DNA of 64,000 nucleotides, from the NCBI GenBank assembly GCA_013299105.1, contig JAAFJY010000012.1, positions 62,001-126,000 on the forward strand. The letters run 5' to 3'. Source of the stretch: Chitinophagales bacterium. Lineage in GTDB: Bacteria > Bacteroidota > Bacteroidia > Chitinophagales > Saprospiraceae. The notes under the pieces are model-generated. The model made no database searches. It had not been told where the DNA came from and saw only the letters and a list, made by a program, of their open reading frames with translations. Below, in pieces: positions 24,638-33,136 of the stretch (position 1 is the first letter of the stretch; every line of letters begins with the position of its first letter). The translations under genes and the position numbers were made by a program.

Positions 24638-25129
24638 TTATTGTTTGAGCTCTTGGGTCAATGCTTCCAACTGCTTCAGGAAACTCTTCAAATAAGCAGG
24701 CTGTCCACTTTCATTGGTATCGATGCGCCAATACTTAACTTCCTGGCCCTTTTGCTTGATTTCGACATAAAAACCGCCTTGGTCTGCACAATCGGGACAA
24801 CCGATGGTTTCGACGTCTTCACCCAGCAATTTTTCGGGGAGCGCTTTGAGCAAATCCTTTGCCTTGTTCACACTTTTGACGTCCAGGGATTGGTTTTGGT
24901 AGGGCGTTTTGGGATCGGGATATTCGCGCTCAACCTTGTCGGCAAAGAGGGCATCGCCTTGCAGTTTAAAGACATTGGTGCAATTGCCGATGCAGTAACC
25001 GTAGAAAGTACCAAATGCGAAATGTTCTACATCGCCAATGGTTTGGGAGAGGTTTTGGTCTTCTGTTCGGTCGCAGGAGCTGAGTGCCAGGACCAAGGCC
25101 AGGAGGGTAAAAGAGAGGGTGTTTTTCAT
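24638..25129 (-). CDS. Lipoprotein, tandem paralog 2
   Basis: 163 residues with a lipobox in LALVLALSSC. It shares with its neighbour the blocks FGTFYGYCIGNCTNVFKL and IGCPDCADQGGFYVEIKQKG and the same spacing throughout. It lies upstream of paralog 1 with a 37-base gap, so the two are probably co-transcribed. It lies directly left of the accessory island. Confidence 0.8.
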   Translation of the reverse strand: MKNTLSFTLLALVLALSSCDRTEDQNLSQTIGDVEHFAFGTFYGYCIGNCTNVFKLQGDALFADKVEREYPDPKTPYQNQSLDVKSVNKAKDLLKALPEKLLGEDVETIGCPDCADQGGFYVEIKQKGQEVKYWRIDTNESGQPAYLKSFLKQLEALTQELKQ

Positions 25130-25357
25130 AAGAGCTGTTTTTGAGTTTAGACGCTTACTCTTAACACAAGGGTTGGCGAGAGGGGGACATTTATGAGTGT
25201 TAAGTTTAGGATGTGGTCATTTCGGCCTTGGGGCATAAAATTTTCGGGGTCAGTTCTTGATCCTTTTTTTAGAATTTGTAGATTTTTTTAGAATAATTCG
25301 ACTTGAGAAAAACAATATACATTTGACAATCAAATACTTATGCAAAATCTCTTGTTT

Positions 25358-25372
25358 TGGCTTACCATTTGC
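25358..25372 (+). promoter_or_regulatory. Candidate sigma-54 promoter (TGGC-N7-TTGC)
   Basis: TTGGCTTACCATTTGC has the -24 TGGC and -12 TTGC elements at exact sigma-54 spacing, 48 bases before the ATG of the small two-TM gene at 25420. Upstream lie AT-rich TAGAATAATTCGAC-like sequences (25289-25305 region) that could bind an activator. The island encodes a sigma-54-type AAA+ activator. Confidence 0.5.
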
Positions 25373-25419
25373 CACTTAGTAACTGACAACCGATTGATCA
25401 CCATTTAAAATCAACCATC

Positions 25420-25608
25420 ATGTTAGGAGTATTTCTGCTGATTGCGCTAGTCGCCTGCCTGTATGGGTTGGTGGAACAGCAGGCCCGGTTCAACCGAGAG
25501 ATGAGGGAGCGCTACGACCCTTATTACCGCTACAGTCCTCTAAGCCCATTGGCTGCGACTTTATTCGTGGGGGTGGTTTTGGTGGTGTGGTTGGTGCTTG
25601 TTAACTAA
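25420..25608 (+). CDS. Small two-TM protein (left flank of the island)
   Basis: 62 residues: a membrane helix (about 3-18, VFLLIALVACLYGLVE), a polar loop rich in Arg and Tyr (RFNREMRERYDPYYRYSPLS), and a second helix (about 46-61, ATLFVGVVLVVWLVLV). No known family. The same TM-loop-TM layout occurs in the protein at 39188 and at the N-terminus of the SPOR protein at 37724. A sigma-54-like promoter lies upstream. Coding status rests on the clean hydrophobic pattern and that promoter. Confidence 0.65.
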   Translation: MLGVFLLIALVACLYGLVEQQARFNREMRERYDPYYRYSPLSPLAATLFVGVVLVVWLVLVN

Positions 25609-25734
25609 CTGAGTCGGTAAGCCCACTCTACATTCTATTTATTCGAAACGAGAACAGAGAAGATCGTCGAATAATTAGAATAATTAGATTTTTTTTGTTC
25701 AACGGTGAAGCTAAACTCCAAAAATTTTAACATT

Positions 25735-26430
25735 ATGCAACATTCAGGCTCAAAGAAGCGAAATATTGATTTTTTCTGCAAGTGTGATGCAGTTGGCACG
25801 ATTTTAGACGACATTGACTGGGTCCTTACAGACCCTTCTTTTATCGCGCTAACTAACAAATCTTCAAAACTTGAAATAAGCACCATGAGTCATAAAACCT
25901 TGCCTAAAGTCCATGAACTTCCGCAGCACCTTGAGAACCCTCGTGTAACTGATATGTTGTCTAATCTTTTTGAAAAAGAAGACATCTATGATTATACACC
26001 TTTTATCCTTAATCATGAAGAAGGAAAAGTACGATATATCGAAACACATCTACAGGAAGGAGATTCAGAAGAAGAGGCGCTGGCATGGAGGACTCTAGGG
26101 AGTTATTGTTTCAATAGTATTAGGAAAACCGAAGTTTCAAAAAAGGTATTCAATACAATTGAGTCCATGATCAATCCTGTAAAAGGCTCTGTTATAGAAT
26201 ATTCTAAAACCTCTGAAAACACAAAAGATCCAGCAAAGGCCGCTGAAATGATCATTTTGAAACATAGAAATCAACTAGATGGATATCATTATATATGTTT
26301 ACCACTTTTCCGGGGGGGGATTTGTACGCATAATATTGTTATTGTATGCAATAAAGATGATCTTGAAAAAATAGAGCTGAACTGGCGATACTTCTATTTT
26401 GAAATGAAAAATCCAAGTTTAGAGAGTTAG
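25735..26430 (+). CDS. Island protein, possible GAF-like domain
   Basis: 231 residues from the ATG at 25735; a GTG at 25705 would add 10. No signal peptide. The C-terminal stretch YHYICLPLFRGGICTHNIVI resembles the core of GAF-type sensor domains and the stretch KFISLPLIQFGEFDGVVHIL in the kinase two genes on. That similarity is weak and is my inference. No family recognised. It is the first gene of the plus-strand island block; AT-rich like the genes that follow. Confidence 0.7.
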   Translation: MQHSGSKKRNIDFFCKCDAVGTILDDIDWVLTDPSFIALTNKSSKLEISTMSHKTLPKVHELPQHLENPRVTDMLSNLFEKEDIYDYTPFILNHEEGKVRYIETHLQEGDSEEEALAWRTLGSYCFNSIRKTEVSKKVFNTIESMINPVKGSVIEYSKTSENTKDPAKAAEMIILKHRNQLDGYHYICLPLFRGGICTHNIVIVCNKDDLEKIELNWRYFYFEMKNPSLES

Positions 26431-26444
26431 ACAATCACTAGGAA

Positions 26445-26990
26445 ATGAACCTATGTTCAGTCAGATATAAAACTGTAAAAATGTTAAATACAATGTTTGC
26501 AAAGAAACCCACAAGCGAAAGCGATAAAAAGCACAGTTTGCATTCGCATGTACAAAATACTTTGCCACAACCATCCTCGTCGAAGCGAAGATCGATATTG
26601 GCAACAAGACAAAATGTAATGAGTAATGAAATTGGCATATTGTCTTTACATAACAAAATCATGGGTAGTTCCAGCAAGGTTTTGACACTGCGCTTTGGAA
26701 ACAGCTCTCACTATGAGGAGTTTATTGATTCGATATCTCATGATCCAAGTATCATCATTGCAGGAAATACACCGATTCCTCCTGGAAAGAAATCTCGCTC
26801 TATTGAGACAAAAAGCATGGTCATACTATTCAACTCATCTGATATTGAGGCAATCAAGAAGTGGAATAGATCAAGAAATGTTCACAAAGTAGTAATCATT
26901 GATGACAGCATCTTCGCGATCACCAAGCAAGTCATCGAAGTTTCAAACTGGTCTAACATAAAAATAATAATTGATGATGAATACGACTGA
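26445..26990 (+). CDS. Island protein of unknown function
   Basis: 181 residues (an ATG at 26481 would shorten it by 12). The N-terminal third is polar and Ser-rich. The C-terminal part alternates strands and helices (SKVLTLRFGNSSHYEEFI, KSMVILFNSSDIEAIKKW, VHKVVIIDDSIFAITKQVI, NIKIIIDDEYD), suggesting an alpha/beta fold. No catalytic motif seen. It starts 14 bases after the preceding gene, so they are co-transcribed. Confidence 0.6.
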   Translation: MNLCSVRYKTVKMLNTMFAKKPTSESDKKHSLHSHVQNTLPQPSSSKRRSILATRQNVMSNEIGILSLHNKIMGSSSKVLTLRFGNSSHYEEFIDSISHDPSIIIAGNTPIPPGKKSRSIETKSMVILFNSSDIEAIKKWNRSRNVHKVVIIDDSIFAITKQVIEVSNWSNIKIIIDDEYD

Positions 26991-27404
26991 GTTCAAGTAG
27001 TGCTCATAAGCTTTTTGTGGATATTTTAATCCGCTAGTGCTGAAAGCATGGCAATAATATCTTGTATTGTCGCAGAATTTCGACGAAAAATCCTGCATTG
27101 GAGACAATCAGCGATTTATTAGTGTTGCTTTGTATTTTAAGAAACACTAAATTGCCCTTAAATCTACATACTACGGTAAGCTCACTGGTTTAGGGCGTGT
27201 TTAATTTGAGTGGCTCAAACCTGAAATACAGGCGATCAGGTTTGAGGTGTAAGCTCAAAGTTTTGTTTGGTGGACTTGTTTTTGTTGCATGGCTGGATCA
27301 AGATGTATTGACTGATCGTAACAATAGGAACAATATCCTAAATAACCCTCGTTAACTTGTTGCCAATTATTGTCCTTGGCGTAGTATCAAAACCAACCCA
27401 GCAC
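26991..27404. other. Intergenic region inside the island with a hairpin
   Basis: About 410 AT-rich bases with no ORF. It contains an 11-bp stem, CTCAAACCTGA (27214-27224) with TCAGGTTTGAG (27236-27246), not followed by a T run, and AGAATTTCGACG near 27080, which resembles the TAGAATAATTCGAC-type sequences at the island borders. Likely the promoter region for the kinase operon. Confidence 0.5.
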
Positions 27405-28580
27405 ATGACTGAAGACCGCAAAAATGAAATGGTACTAGTAAGGGATCAGATTTTTGAGGAGTTCGGGAGATTTAAAAAGTACTATGCAGAAAACCGTAAA
27501 ACAAACTACCTGGGCAAGGAAAATGAATTCCCCTTTGATTTATTGACAGGGAGAATGAACAAGACAACCTTGCTAAAAGGTTATTTCAGCAACAAGTCTT
27601 TCCTGTACCTTGACCTTGACAAATCAAGGTTGAAAGAAAAAGACTACAAAGTTGATGGAATTTATCAATCATTTTTGCCCTTCATCTCAGAAGTCTCCAT
27701 GACGATCCAGTATTATGACAATCAAATCTTGGACCGGAAAAGAGACATTACAACACATCAAGCAGTTTGCGACAACCTATTATTGAGTAAAAGGCTCAAT
27801 GACCTGACTCGAAAATACATCCAGGCGTTTGGAAATGATGCCATTTTATCTTTCCACGATGATGTTTTGAATATGGTGGACACGGGACAAAGTTTGGAAA
27901 AGAACAGCAATTTGTACCGTCATTTCAAAAGTGGGAGTTTTGATGAGCGGATTGATCGTAGTGTTTTGGATAAAGTGGCCAATAACGCAATAAACGATTT
28001 TAAAGCCATCATCCTTTCCGAAGTTGGAGGGCTAATCAAACCACACATCCAGTTTTTGGATGCATACCTGGAACGTATATATTTGGCCGGAACTTATATG
28101 TACGCTCGAATGATCAAGCTCTTTTTAGATTTGAATCCCTTATTCCGAAACACTGTAGAAGCACATGTGATATCTGATTTCGCTACCAGGTATGGCATGA
28201 TGATACAAATGCTCAATGACCAAAGGGATTTGATTTATGAGGCCAATAAAAACAACAGCGATCATAAAAACCCCAAGGACTATTTCAGTGACCTCAAGGT
28301 CAAAAACATCACTTTACCGATTTTTTTGCACCTTGTTTTACACCCAAGTAGCAGGCTTTTTGATTTCCTGGAGCAAACAAAATCAAAAGGGAACACAAGC
28401 CTGTTCCGTCAATTCGAATCAGACTTGACGACGAAGGGAGGAGGGCTTGATCTCTCCAGAGCAATCACCAACCGGATTTGTGAAAATCTCAAATCTAGGA
28501 TCACGGAGAATGAAAATCCTCACAACAAAGGACTTCTAGATATGTGCAATGTGGTAAGGATTAACAATAAACAATTTTGA
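27405..28580 (+). CDS. Class I isoprenoid-synthase-like protein with degenerate Asp motifs
   Basis: 391 residues, all-helical, from the ATG at 27405; the frame extends to a TTG at 27357. The pattern of the C-terminal half, GMMIQMLNDQRDLIYEA, followed by DYFSDLKVKNITLPIFLHL, parallels the second Asp-rich motif and the GKxTLP segment of polyprenyl synthases, with N271-D272-x-x-D275 in place of DDxxD. An earlier YYDNQILD (D105, N106, D110) may be the first motif. It could be a true prenyl/terpene enzyme, or a ligand-binding derivative feeding the kinase downstream. Its stop is 20 bases before the kinase gene. Confidence 0.6.
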   Translation: MTEDRKNEMVLVRDQIFEEFGRFKKYYAENRKTNYLGKENEFPFDLLTGRMNKTTLLKGYFSNKSFLYLDLDKSRLKEKDYKVDGIYQSFLPFISEVSMTIQYYDNQILDRKRDITTHQAVCDNLLLSKRLNDLTRKYIQAFGNDAILSFHDDVLNMVDTGQSLEKNSNLYRHFKSGSFDERIDRSVLDKVANNAINDFKAIILSEVGGLIKPHIQFLDAYLERIYLAGTYMYARMIKLFLDLNPLFRNTVEAHVISDFATRYGMMIQMLNDQRDLIYEANKNNSDHKNPKDYFSDLKVKNITLPIFLHLVLHPSSRLFDFLEQTKSKGNTSLFRQFESDLTTKGGGLDLSRAITNRICENLKSRITENENPHNKGLLDMCNVVRINNKQF

Positions 28581-28599
28581 ACGCATAACTCAGCAAGTG

Positions 28600-31596
28600 A
28601 TGAAGACTGAACAAACCCAATTACTGCCCAATCAGGAGGAGATGCGCAAGCTTACTGCGTTTCCCAATATTGATGACTTTTATTACCTCTTGTATGATCG
28701 CCTTCACATGATTTTGGAAAGTTTTTTCCTGGATCATACGTTTTGCATGTTTATCAATGCCCTACCACGTGATCATAGACCTAATGAAGTAATTGAAGTG
28801 AGCCGCCAAGGAGACCTTCCTCTGTGTTATGCTGGACTTGACCGTTTTTGTGAATTGCTTAGATTTGATAACAATGTAATAATTGACGAAAAAGAATTAG
28901 AGGATACGTTAACTGAACTAAAATCAATACGTTTTCAAACGGGTGAAGGACAGGAAACCAATACTATTTATAACAAATTTCGTATTGGCAATACTCCGTT
29001 TGGAGAGCTATTTCATTCAGGCTCATTAAAATCATATTTCAATACATCCGATGCTGTAGACAACAAGATCACCAAACTTGAAAAACAGTTTTTAGACCAA
29101 TTCATCGATACCAATATTTACAAGTTCATATCTCTTCCTTTAATCCAGTTTGGAGAATTTGACGGCGTAGTCCATATTTTATACCACAATGAAGATGAGT
29201 ATAACCTGTTTAAAATCAAAGACAATAAATCATTCATCTTTGAACGTGTGTTCGAACGAATCATTACAGCTTTTACTCGTGAATATGAAGGTTTGATGTT
29301 GGACTGGGAAGTTGAAGGAACTTATTATGACTTCAAAAATCAAGCATTTTCAAAAGTGATCAATAGAGAACTTGACGAAAAACTCTATGATAGTCTTGGG
29401 AAAAATGAAATATTAAGGCACTTAAGGTTTGCTAAGCATTACCAAAAATACAAACCGTATTTTGAAAAGCGGTTTGGAAGTATGGATAATATACCTGATG
29501 TAATAAAAAGAGAATATAAAAATACAGCGGTCATGAGTATCATAATCGACTCATATGGACATAATGTAGGCGCACACAGCCTTCCCAATACAGAGTGGAT
29601 ACTTCGACAAGCTCAACCAGAAAGTCTTGTTGAAAAGAATAAAGGGAACATCAACGATGCATTGGTCAGAGGCATGCATGTTTACACCAAATATTTGCAA
29701 GACAAAAGTGCTTTCTGGACGGGGATATCTAGAAAGCAAAGTTTTGGAGGCAAAATCACCAATTTATACGATTTGCTTTGGAAAGGATTTTTTAGTAATG
29801 TTTTGTTCATCGGAAGTATTGTTCAATCAGAAGGAATCGCCAAAATTCAAGTCAGGATCAGTTTTCTAAAAATAATAGGAAATGAAAAGGGAATAAAATT
29901 GAAAAAACAGGTGGAACTGACATCAGACTTGATTAAATATAATTTTAAAGAATTATATGAAAGCGTGGGTAAACTTGATCGCCTACGAGGAGATATGGTT
30001 TATCCAAATACCAACATAATGGTGAACACCAATGAAGAGTTAGTAAAAAAAATGAAAGATATTTCACTTTTTCTACCCGGCGCAGTAGTTGGCGAACACG
30101 CTTTTTATACCATGTTAGAAAATGAGTTGCGCAACGTCAAACACTACTCACAGGAAGCTTTGAAAACAATGCGAGAAGAGGGTTTGATTTTACACTTATC
30201 GGTTGAAGAAGATGAAGTTGAAGGTGCTAATTTTTATCGGATTGGCGTTTGGCTTGACCATCCAGTTTATCTCAGTAAGGAAAAAATTCTAAATCGCTTA
30301 GAGCATATCCAAGATGACCTTATCAACCCTAAAGCACAATACCGTGCACGCTTGGGGGGCACTTCCCAGGATAAAATTTGCGCAGCGTTTTTATTCAACA
30401 ATTCATTTGAAAGCGTTGAACAAAAAGGGATTAGGCGTGCAGAGCGCTTTGCACCTTGGGTCAAATTAGGTACCAGTATTATGCGCGATGGTTGGCCTTT
30501 ACTCAGCGAGGAGTTTACAATATCTGCAAGAAGAGCTTTTGACGATGCATTCAAAGAAAGCCGGGAGTATTTTGATAAAAACTTCACAAACCATGAAGGC
30601 GTATATAAAAAATATTTTCGCGTATGGAAAGGAGCAAATATTTATCATTTGAAAAATGAGGCTCAACTATTCAGTTCTGTTGACAATCTTTCACGTTTTC
30701 GATTTTTTAAGATCGATGACAAGTCGATTGAGCTGAGAACAAGATTATTGCAAGAAGGTGCCATCAGAATTATCGATAAGAAAGTAAGCAAATTAGAAGA
30801 AGCTTATGGAATTTGGTTAAAAAATTGGTTAGGAAAATCTTATACATTAAGCATTATATTAGACGGAAACGTCTGGGGTAAATTGACCTTGAACCAAGGT
30901 TTAGTCCAGTTCTCTCGCCAAAAGAGCCAAAGCGATGAAATTGTAACACAAGAAATCAAGTTATATCACAATGAAATAACTGATAAAAAACCACATGAAG
31001 TCCAATTTCGGAATCATGGAGTTTTTAAGCAAAAATTTTGCAATGGTTCTAAGCTGCTGGATTTAGAAACAATGAACCCAGTACTGGCAGCAGAGTTATT
31101 AGAAACCTTAGGAACAAAAATTTTGATTTTTGAAAATCGAATTGCACAGCGTTTGAATGGAAAAAAACCCGGGACACTGTCTGAGAAAGAAATTTTTCAT
31201 GATCAATTGGGACTAGAAGTCTATCCCGAAGATGTACAAACCTGGAACACAGTTGGTAAATCTCGATTTGACAAATTCCACATTATGATGGTTCACTTGT
31301 CTTTTATTCATTCTTTCTTAGATAAAAATCAAAGGAGCATTTATTCTGAGAATGATCTCAGCCCATTTATCAAGAAAGAAATCCTGAAAGGTAAAAAAGC
31401 AAAACAAAATTTTTTATTGGTCATAGCTACTGGAAGGGGTCGAATTGACTGGCTAGAGAATTTAGATGACGAGCACAAAGCTTTTGTGGTATTTCGTCCG
31501 ATCGAAAGTATCCTTTCAGCAGTTGAAGATGCCATCGGGATTGAAGATGACATCGAGCTGAAATACAATCTGGTTAAATCATTGATGGGGTCTTGA
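28600..31596 (+). CDS. Unorthodox cytosolic histidine kinase
   Basis: 998 residues, no membrane helix. Residues 1-240 look sensor/GAF-like (KFISLPLIQFGEFDGVVHIL). A phosphoacceptor-like helix reads SYGHNVGAHSL (H321, H326), similar to the SHNxGxH box of some uncharacterised Bacteroidota kinases. The HATPase region has an N-box GEHAFYTMLENELRNVKHYS (N508, N512) and a late Gly box ARLGGTSQDKICAAFLFNNS (G586, G587). The DxGxG box is not canonical: the expected place has IGVWLDHPVYL. The C-terminal 400 residues are unrecognised. The probable partners are the receiver proteins at 33126 and 34713. ATG 28600 follows a GTG at 28597. Confidence 0.7.
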   Translation: MKTEQTQLLPNQEEMRKLTAFPNIDDFYYLLYDRLHMILESFFLDHTFCMFINALPRDHRPNEVIEVSRQGDLPLCYAGLDRFCELLRFDNNVIIDEKELEDTLTELKSIRFQTGEGQETNTIYNKFRIGNTPFGELFHSGSLKSYFNTSDAVDNKITKLEKQFLDQFIDTNIYKFISLPLIQFGEFDGVVHILYHNEDEYNLFKIKDNKSFIFERVFERIITAFTREYEGLMLDWEVEGTYYDFKNQAFSKVINRELDEKLYDSLGKNEILRHLRFAKHYQKYKPYFEKRFGSMDNIPDVIKREYKNTAVMSIIIDSYGHNVGAHSLPNTEWILRQAQPESLVEKNKGNINDALVRGMHVYTKYLQDKSAFWTGISRKQSFGGKITNLYDLLWKGFFSNVLFIGSIVQSEGIAKIQVRISFLKIIGNEKGIKLKKQVELTSDLIKYNFKELYESVGKLDRLRGDMVYPNTNIMVNTNEELVKKMKDISLFLPGAVVGEHAFYTMLENELRNVKHYSQEALKTMREEGLILHLSVEEDEVEGANFYRIGVWLDHPVYLSKEKILNRLEHIQDDLINPKAQYRARLGGTSQDKICAAFLFNNSFESVEQKGIRRAERFAPWVKLGTSIMRDGWPLLSEEFTISARRAFDDAFKESREYFDKNFTNHEGVYKKYFRVWKGANIYHLKNEAQLFSSVDNLSRFRFFKIDDKSIELRTRLLQEGAIRIIDKKVSKLEEAYGIWLKNWLGKSYTLSIILDGNVWGKLTLNQGLVQFSRQKSQSDEIVTQEIKLYHNEITDKKPHEVQFRNHGVFKQKFCNGSKLLDLETMNPVLAAELLETLGTKILIFENRIAQRLNGKKPGTLSEKEIFHDQLGLEVYPEDVQTWNTVGKSRFDKFHIMMVHLSFIHSFLDKNQRSIYSENDLSPFIKKEILKGKKAKQNFLLVIATGRGRIDWLENLDDEHKAFVVFRPIESILSAVEDAIGIEDDIELKYNLVKSLMGS

Positions 31597-31605
31597 TTCT
31601 CTAGT

Positions 31606-32373
31606 ATGAAAACAATAATCATTATTTGGCATTGGGCTGATTTATATCAGTGGAAAGATGGCGAGGTAGTAATGTCTTTCATACCTGTAGAAAATAAAGG
31701 TGGGCAGATAATTAGAATTCGGCAAGAGCGACTCTCTGATTGGGAAAAATGGCACCATGAATGGCATAATTTAATGGATCAAGAAATTTTGATTCTTTGC
31801 CATTCTCCGTTGGATGCACCCTCAGAAAAATCATTAAGCCTATTAAAAGACCTATCATTTAATATTAATCCTATCTTCATACGATTTGGAGGAGGAAAAT
31901 CGTATATATACTACAACAAAAAAAATAAAACAGGATTGATTTTAAGTGGCTTAGGTGTTTTTGCTAAAAATGAAGAGTTGGGTGATAATGTATTTTGTGA
32001 AGACGGTGTTCATATAAATGAAAAACAGTTTTTATCCGTTTACGATTTTTATATTTTAAATGAACTAAAACAAAAATTATACGGAATTAAAAATATTATT
32101 GTTAAAGAGTTATTCATTACTTCAGAGCCATTCACTCCTGGTCTAACAGTAAAACAATGGTTAGAAGAAAAATCGGATCATCTTGAGAATATTAATGGTA
32201 GATTAAAAGAAATTGATTTTGCGATGGCTGATGAAAAATATGCTCATTTATCATCGATTTGGGCTTCTTTTGTCCAATCTCTATTCTTAGAACTGAATGA
32301 AGGGTCTGCTAAGAGCATTAGAGATTCGATTAAAGTCATACTTGACAAACTTCCAGGGCTTATTAATTCTTAA
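31606..32373 (+). CDS. Island protein of unknown function
   Basis: 255 residues, no signal or membrane segment. The N-terminus (KTIIIIWHWADLYQWKDGEV) and EILILCHSPLDAPSEKSL suggest an alpha/beta fold; the C-terminal 80 residues are helical. I do not recognise the family. The gene starts 10 bases after the kinase stop and ends 5 bases before the next ATG, so it is part of the operon and presumably serves the same pathway. Confidence 0.7.
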   Translation: MKTIIIIWHWADLYQWKDGEVVMSFIPVENKGGQIIRIRQERLSDWEKWHHEWHNLMDQEILILCHSPLDAPSEKSLSLLKDLSFNINPIFIRFGGGKSYIYYNKKNKTGLILSGLGVFAKNEELGDNVFCEDGVHINEKQFLSVYDFYILNELKQKLYGIKNIIVKELFITSEPFTPGLTVKQWLEEKSDHLENINGRLKEIDFAMADEKYAHLSSIWASFVQSLFLELNEGSAKSIRDSIKVILDKLPGLINS

Positions 32374-32377
32374 TGAT

Positions 32378-33136
32378 ATGTCTTATATGATTTACGCCAC
32401 CGATAAAAGGTTCTTAGTCAAATTTCAAGAGGAATACTCGAATTTGGAATTTACATTAATGGAACCAAAATTTTTAGAGAAGTTAACAGAAATTGATTTT
32501 TCTGATACAATTTTGATTGAGAATCCTATCCAATCTAAAGATACTTTTATAGCAGTTAAAGAAGTCTGGAGAAAATATCTGTATCGAGTTGCTCCAGATT
32601 GCAAACTCATCACATTCGGATTCAGCGATATACGCCATCCGAATCATTTGGACCTTTTAGACTTACCTAAGGATCTGATAGTCTTCGTTGAAACAGCATA
32701 CACATGTGAAGAGGATTGGAACTGGGACTTACTTGAAGGTTTAGAATTAGATCAGCAACTAAAAATTTTCCTGGATGGACACGGCCAAGAAGGCTTTGCT
32801 GGCTGGGTGAGTAATTTTCATAGTCATTTCTCCTTTGCATATGACGGGAGGAAACACTATAATAAATCAGTAACAGATGCAATGATCCATGTTCAAGAAA
32901 GCCCATATCATGAACAGTGGAATACCATTCTTTACTTGTGGCATCGTTACGTTGAACTATTTGATTTCCTACCTTTCGTACACTTATTCAAGGAAATGGC
33001 TAACTTGTTGGCAGATATTGGTGCTTTCATGCAGGTGGAAGAAAATAAACAAAACGAGGAGTGGTTAAACAACATGTATTTGACCACTGGTGATTTGACA
33101 ACCCTAATTGATGAAGTCTGCAAGTATGTCAAATGA
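32378..33136 (+). CDS. Island protein of unknown function (possible degenerate receiver-like N-domain)
   Basis: 252 residues from the ATG at 32378 (MSYMIYATDKRFLVKFQEEY). The first 110 residues alternate strands and helices (DTILIENPIQSKDTF, CKLITFGFSDIRHPNHLDLL, KDLIVFVETAY) in a way that recalls a receiver lacking the phosphoacceptor; this is speculative. The second half is helical. Its last 11 bases overlap the start of the sigma-54 activator gene (ATG 33126), indicating translational coupling. A longer frame from 32297 overlaps the previous gene and is unlikely. Confidence 0.7.
   Translation: MSYMIYATDKRFLVKFQEEYSNLEFTLMEPKFLEKLTEIDFSDTILIENPIQSKDTFIAVKEVWRKYLYRVAPDCKLITFGFSDIRHPNHLDLLDLPKDLIVFVETAYTCEEDWNWDLLEGLELDQQLKIFLDGHGQEGFAGWVSNFHSHFSFAYDGRKHYNKSVTDAMIHVQESPYHEQWNTILYLWHRYVELFDFLPFVHLFKEMANLLADIGAFMQVEENKQNEEWLNNMYLTTGDLTTLIDEVCKYVK

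Noticed and set aside
25788-25804. TGGCACGATTTTAGAC as a sigma-54 promoter
   Set aside because: The -24 half matches well but no TTGC follows at the right spacing, and it lies inside a coding region.
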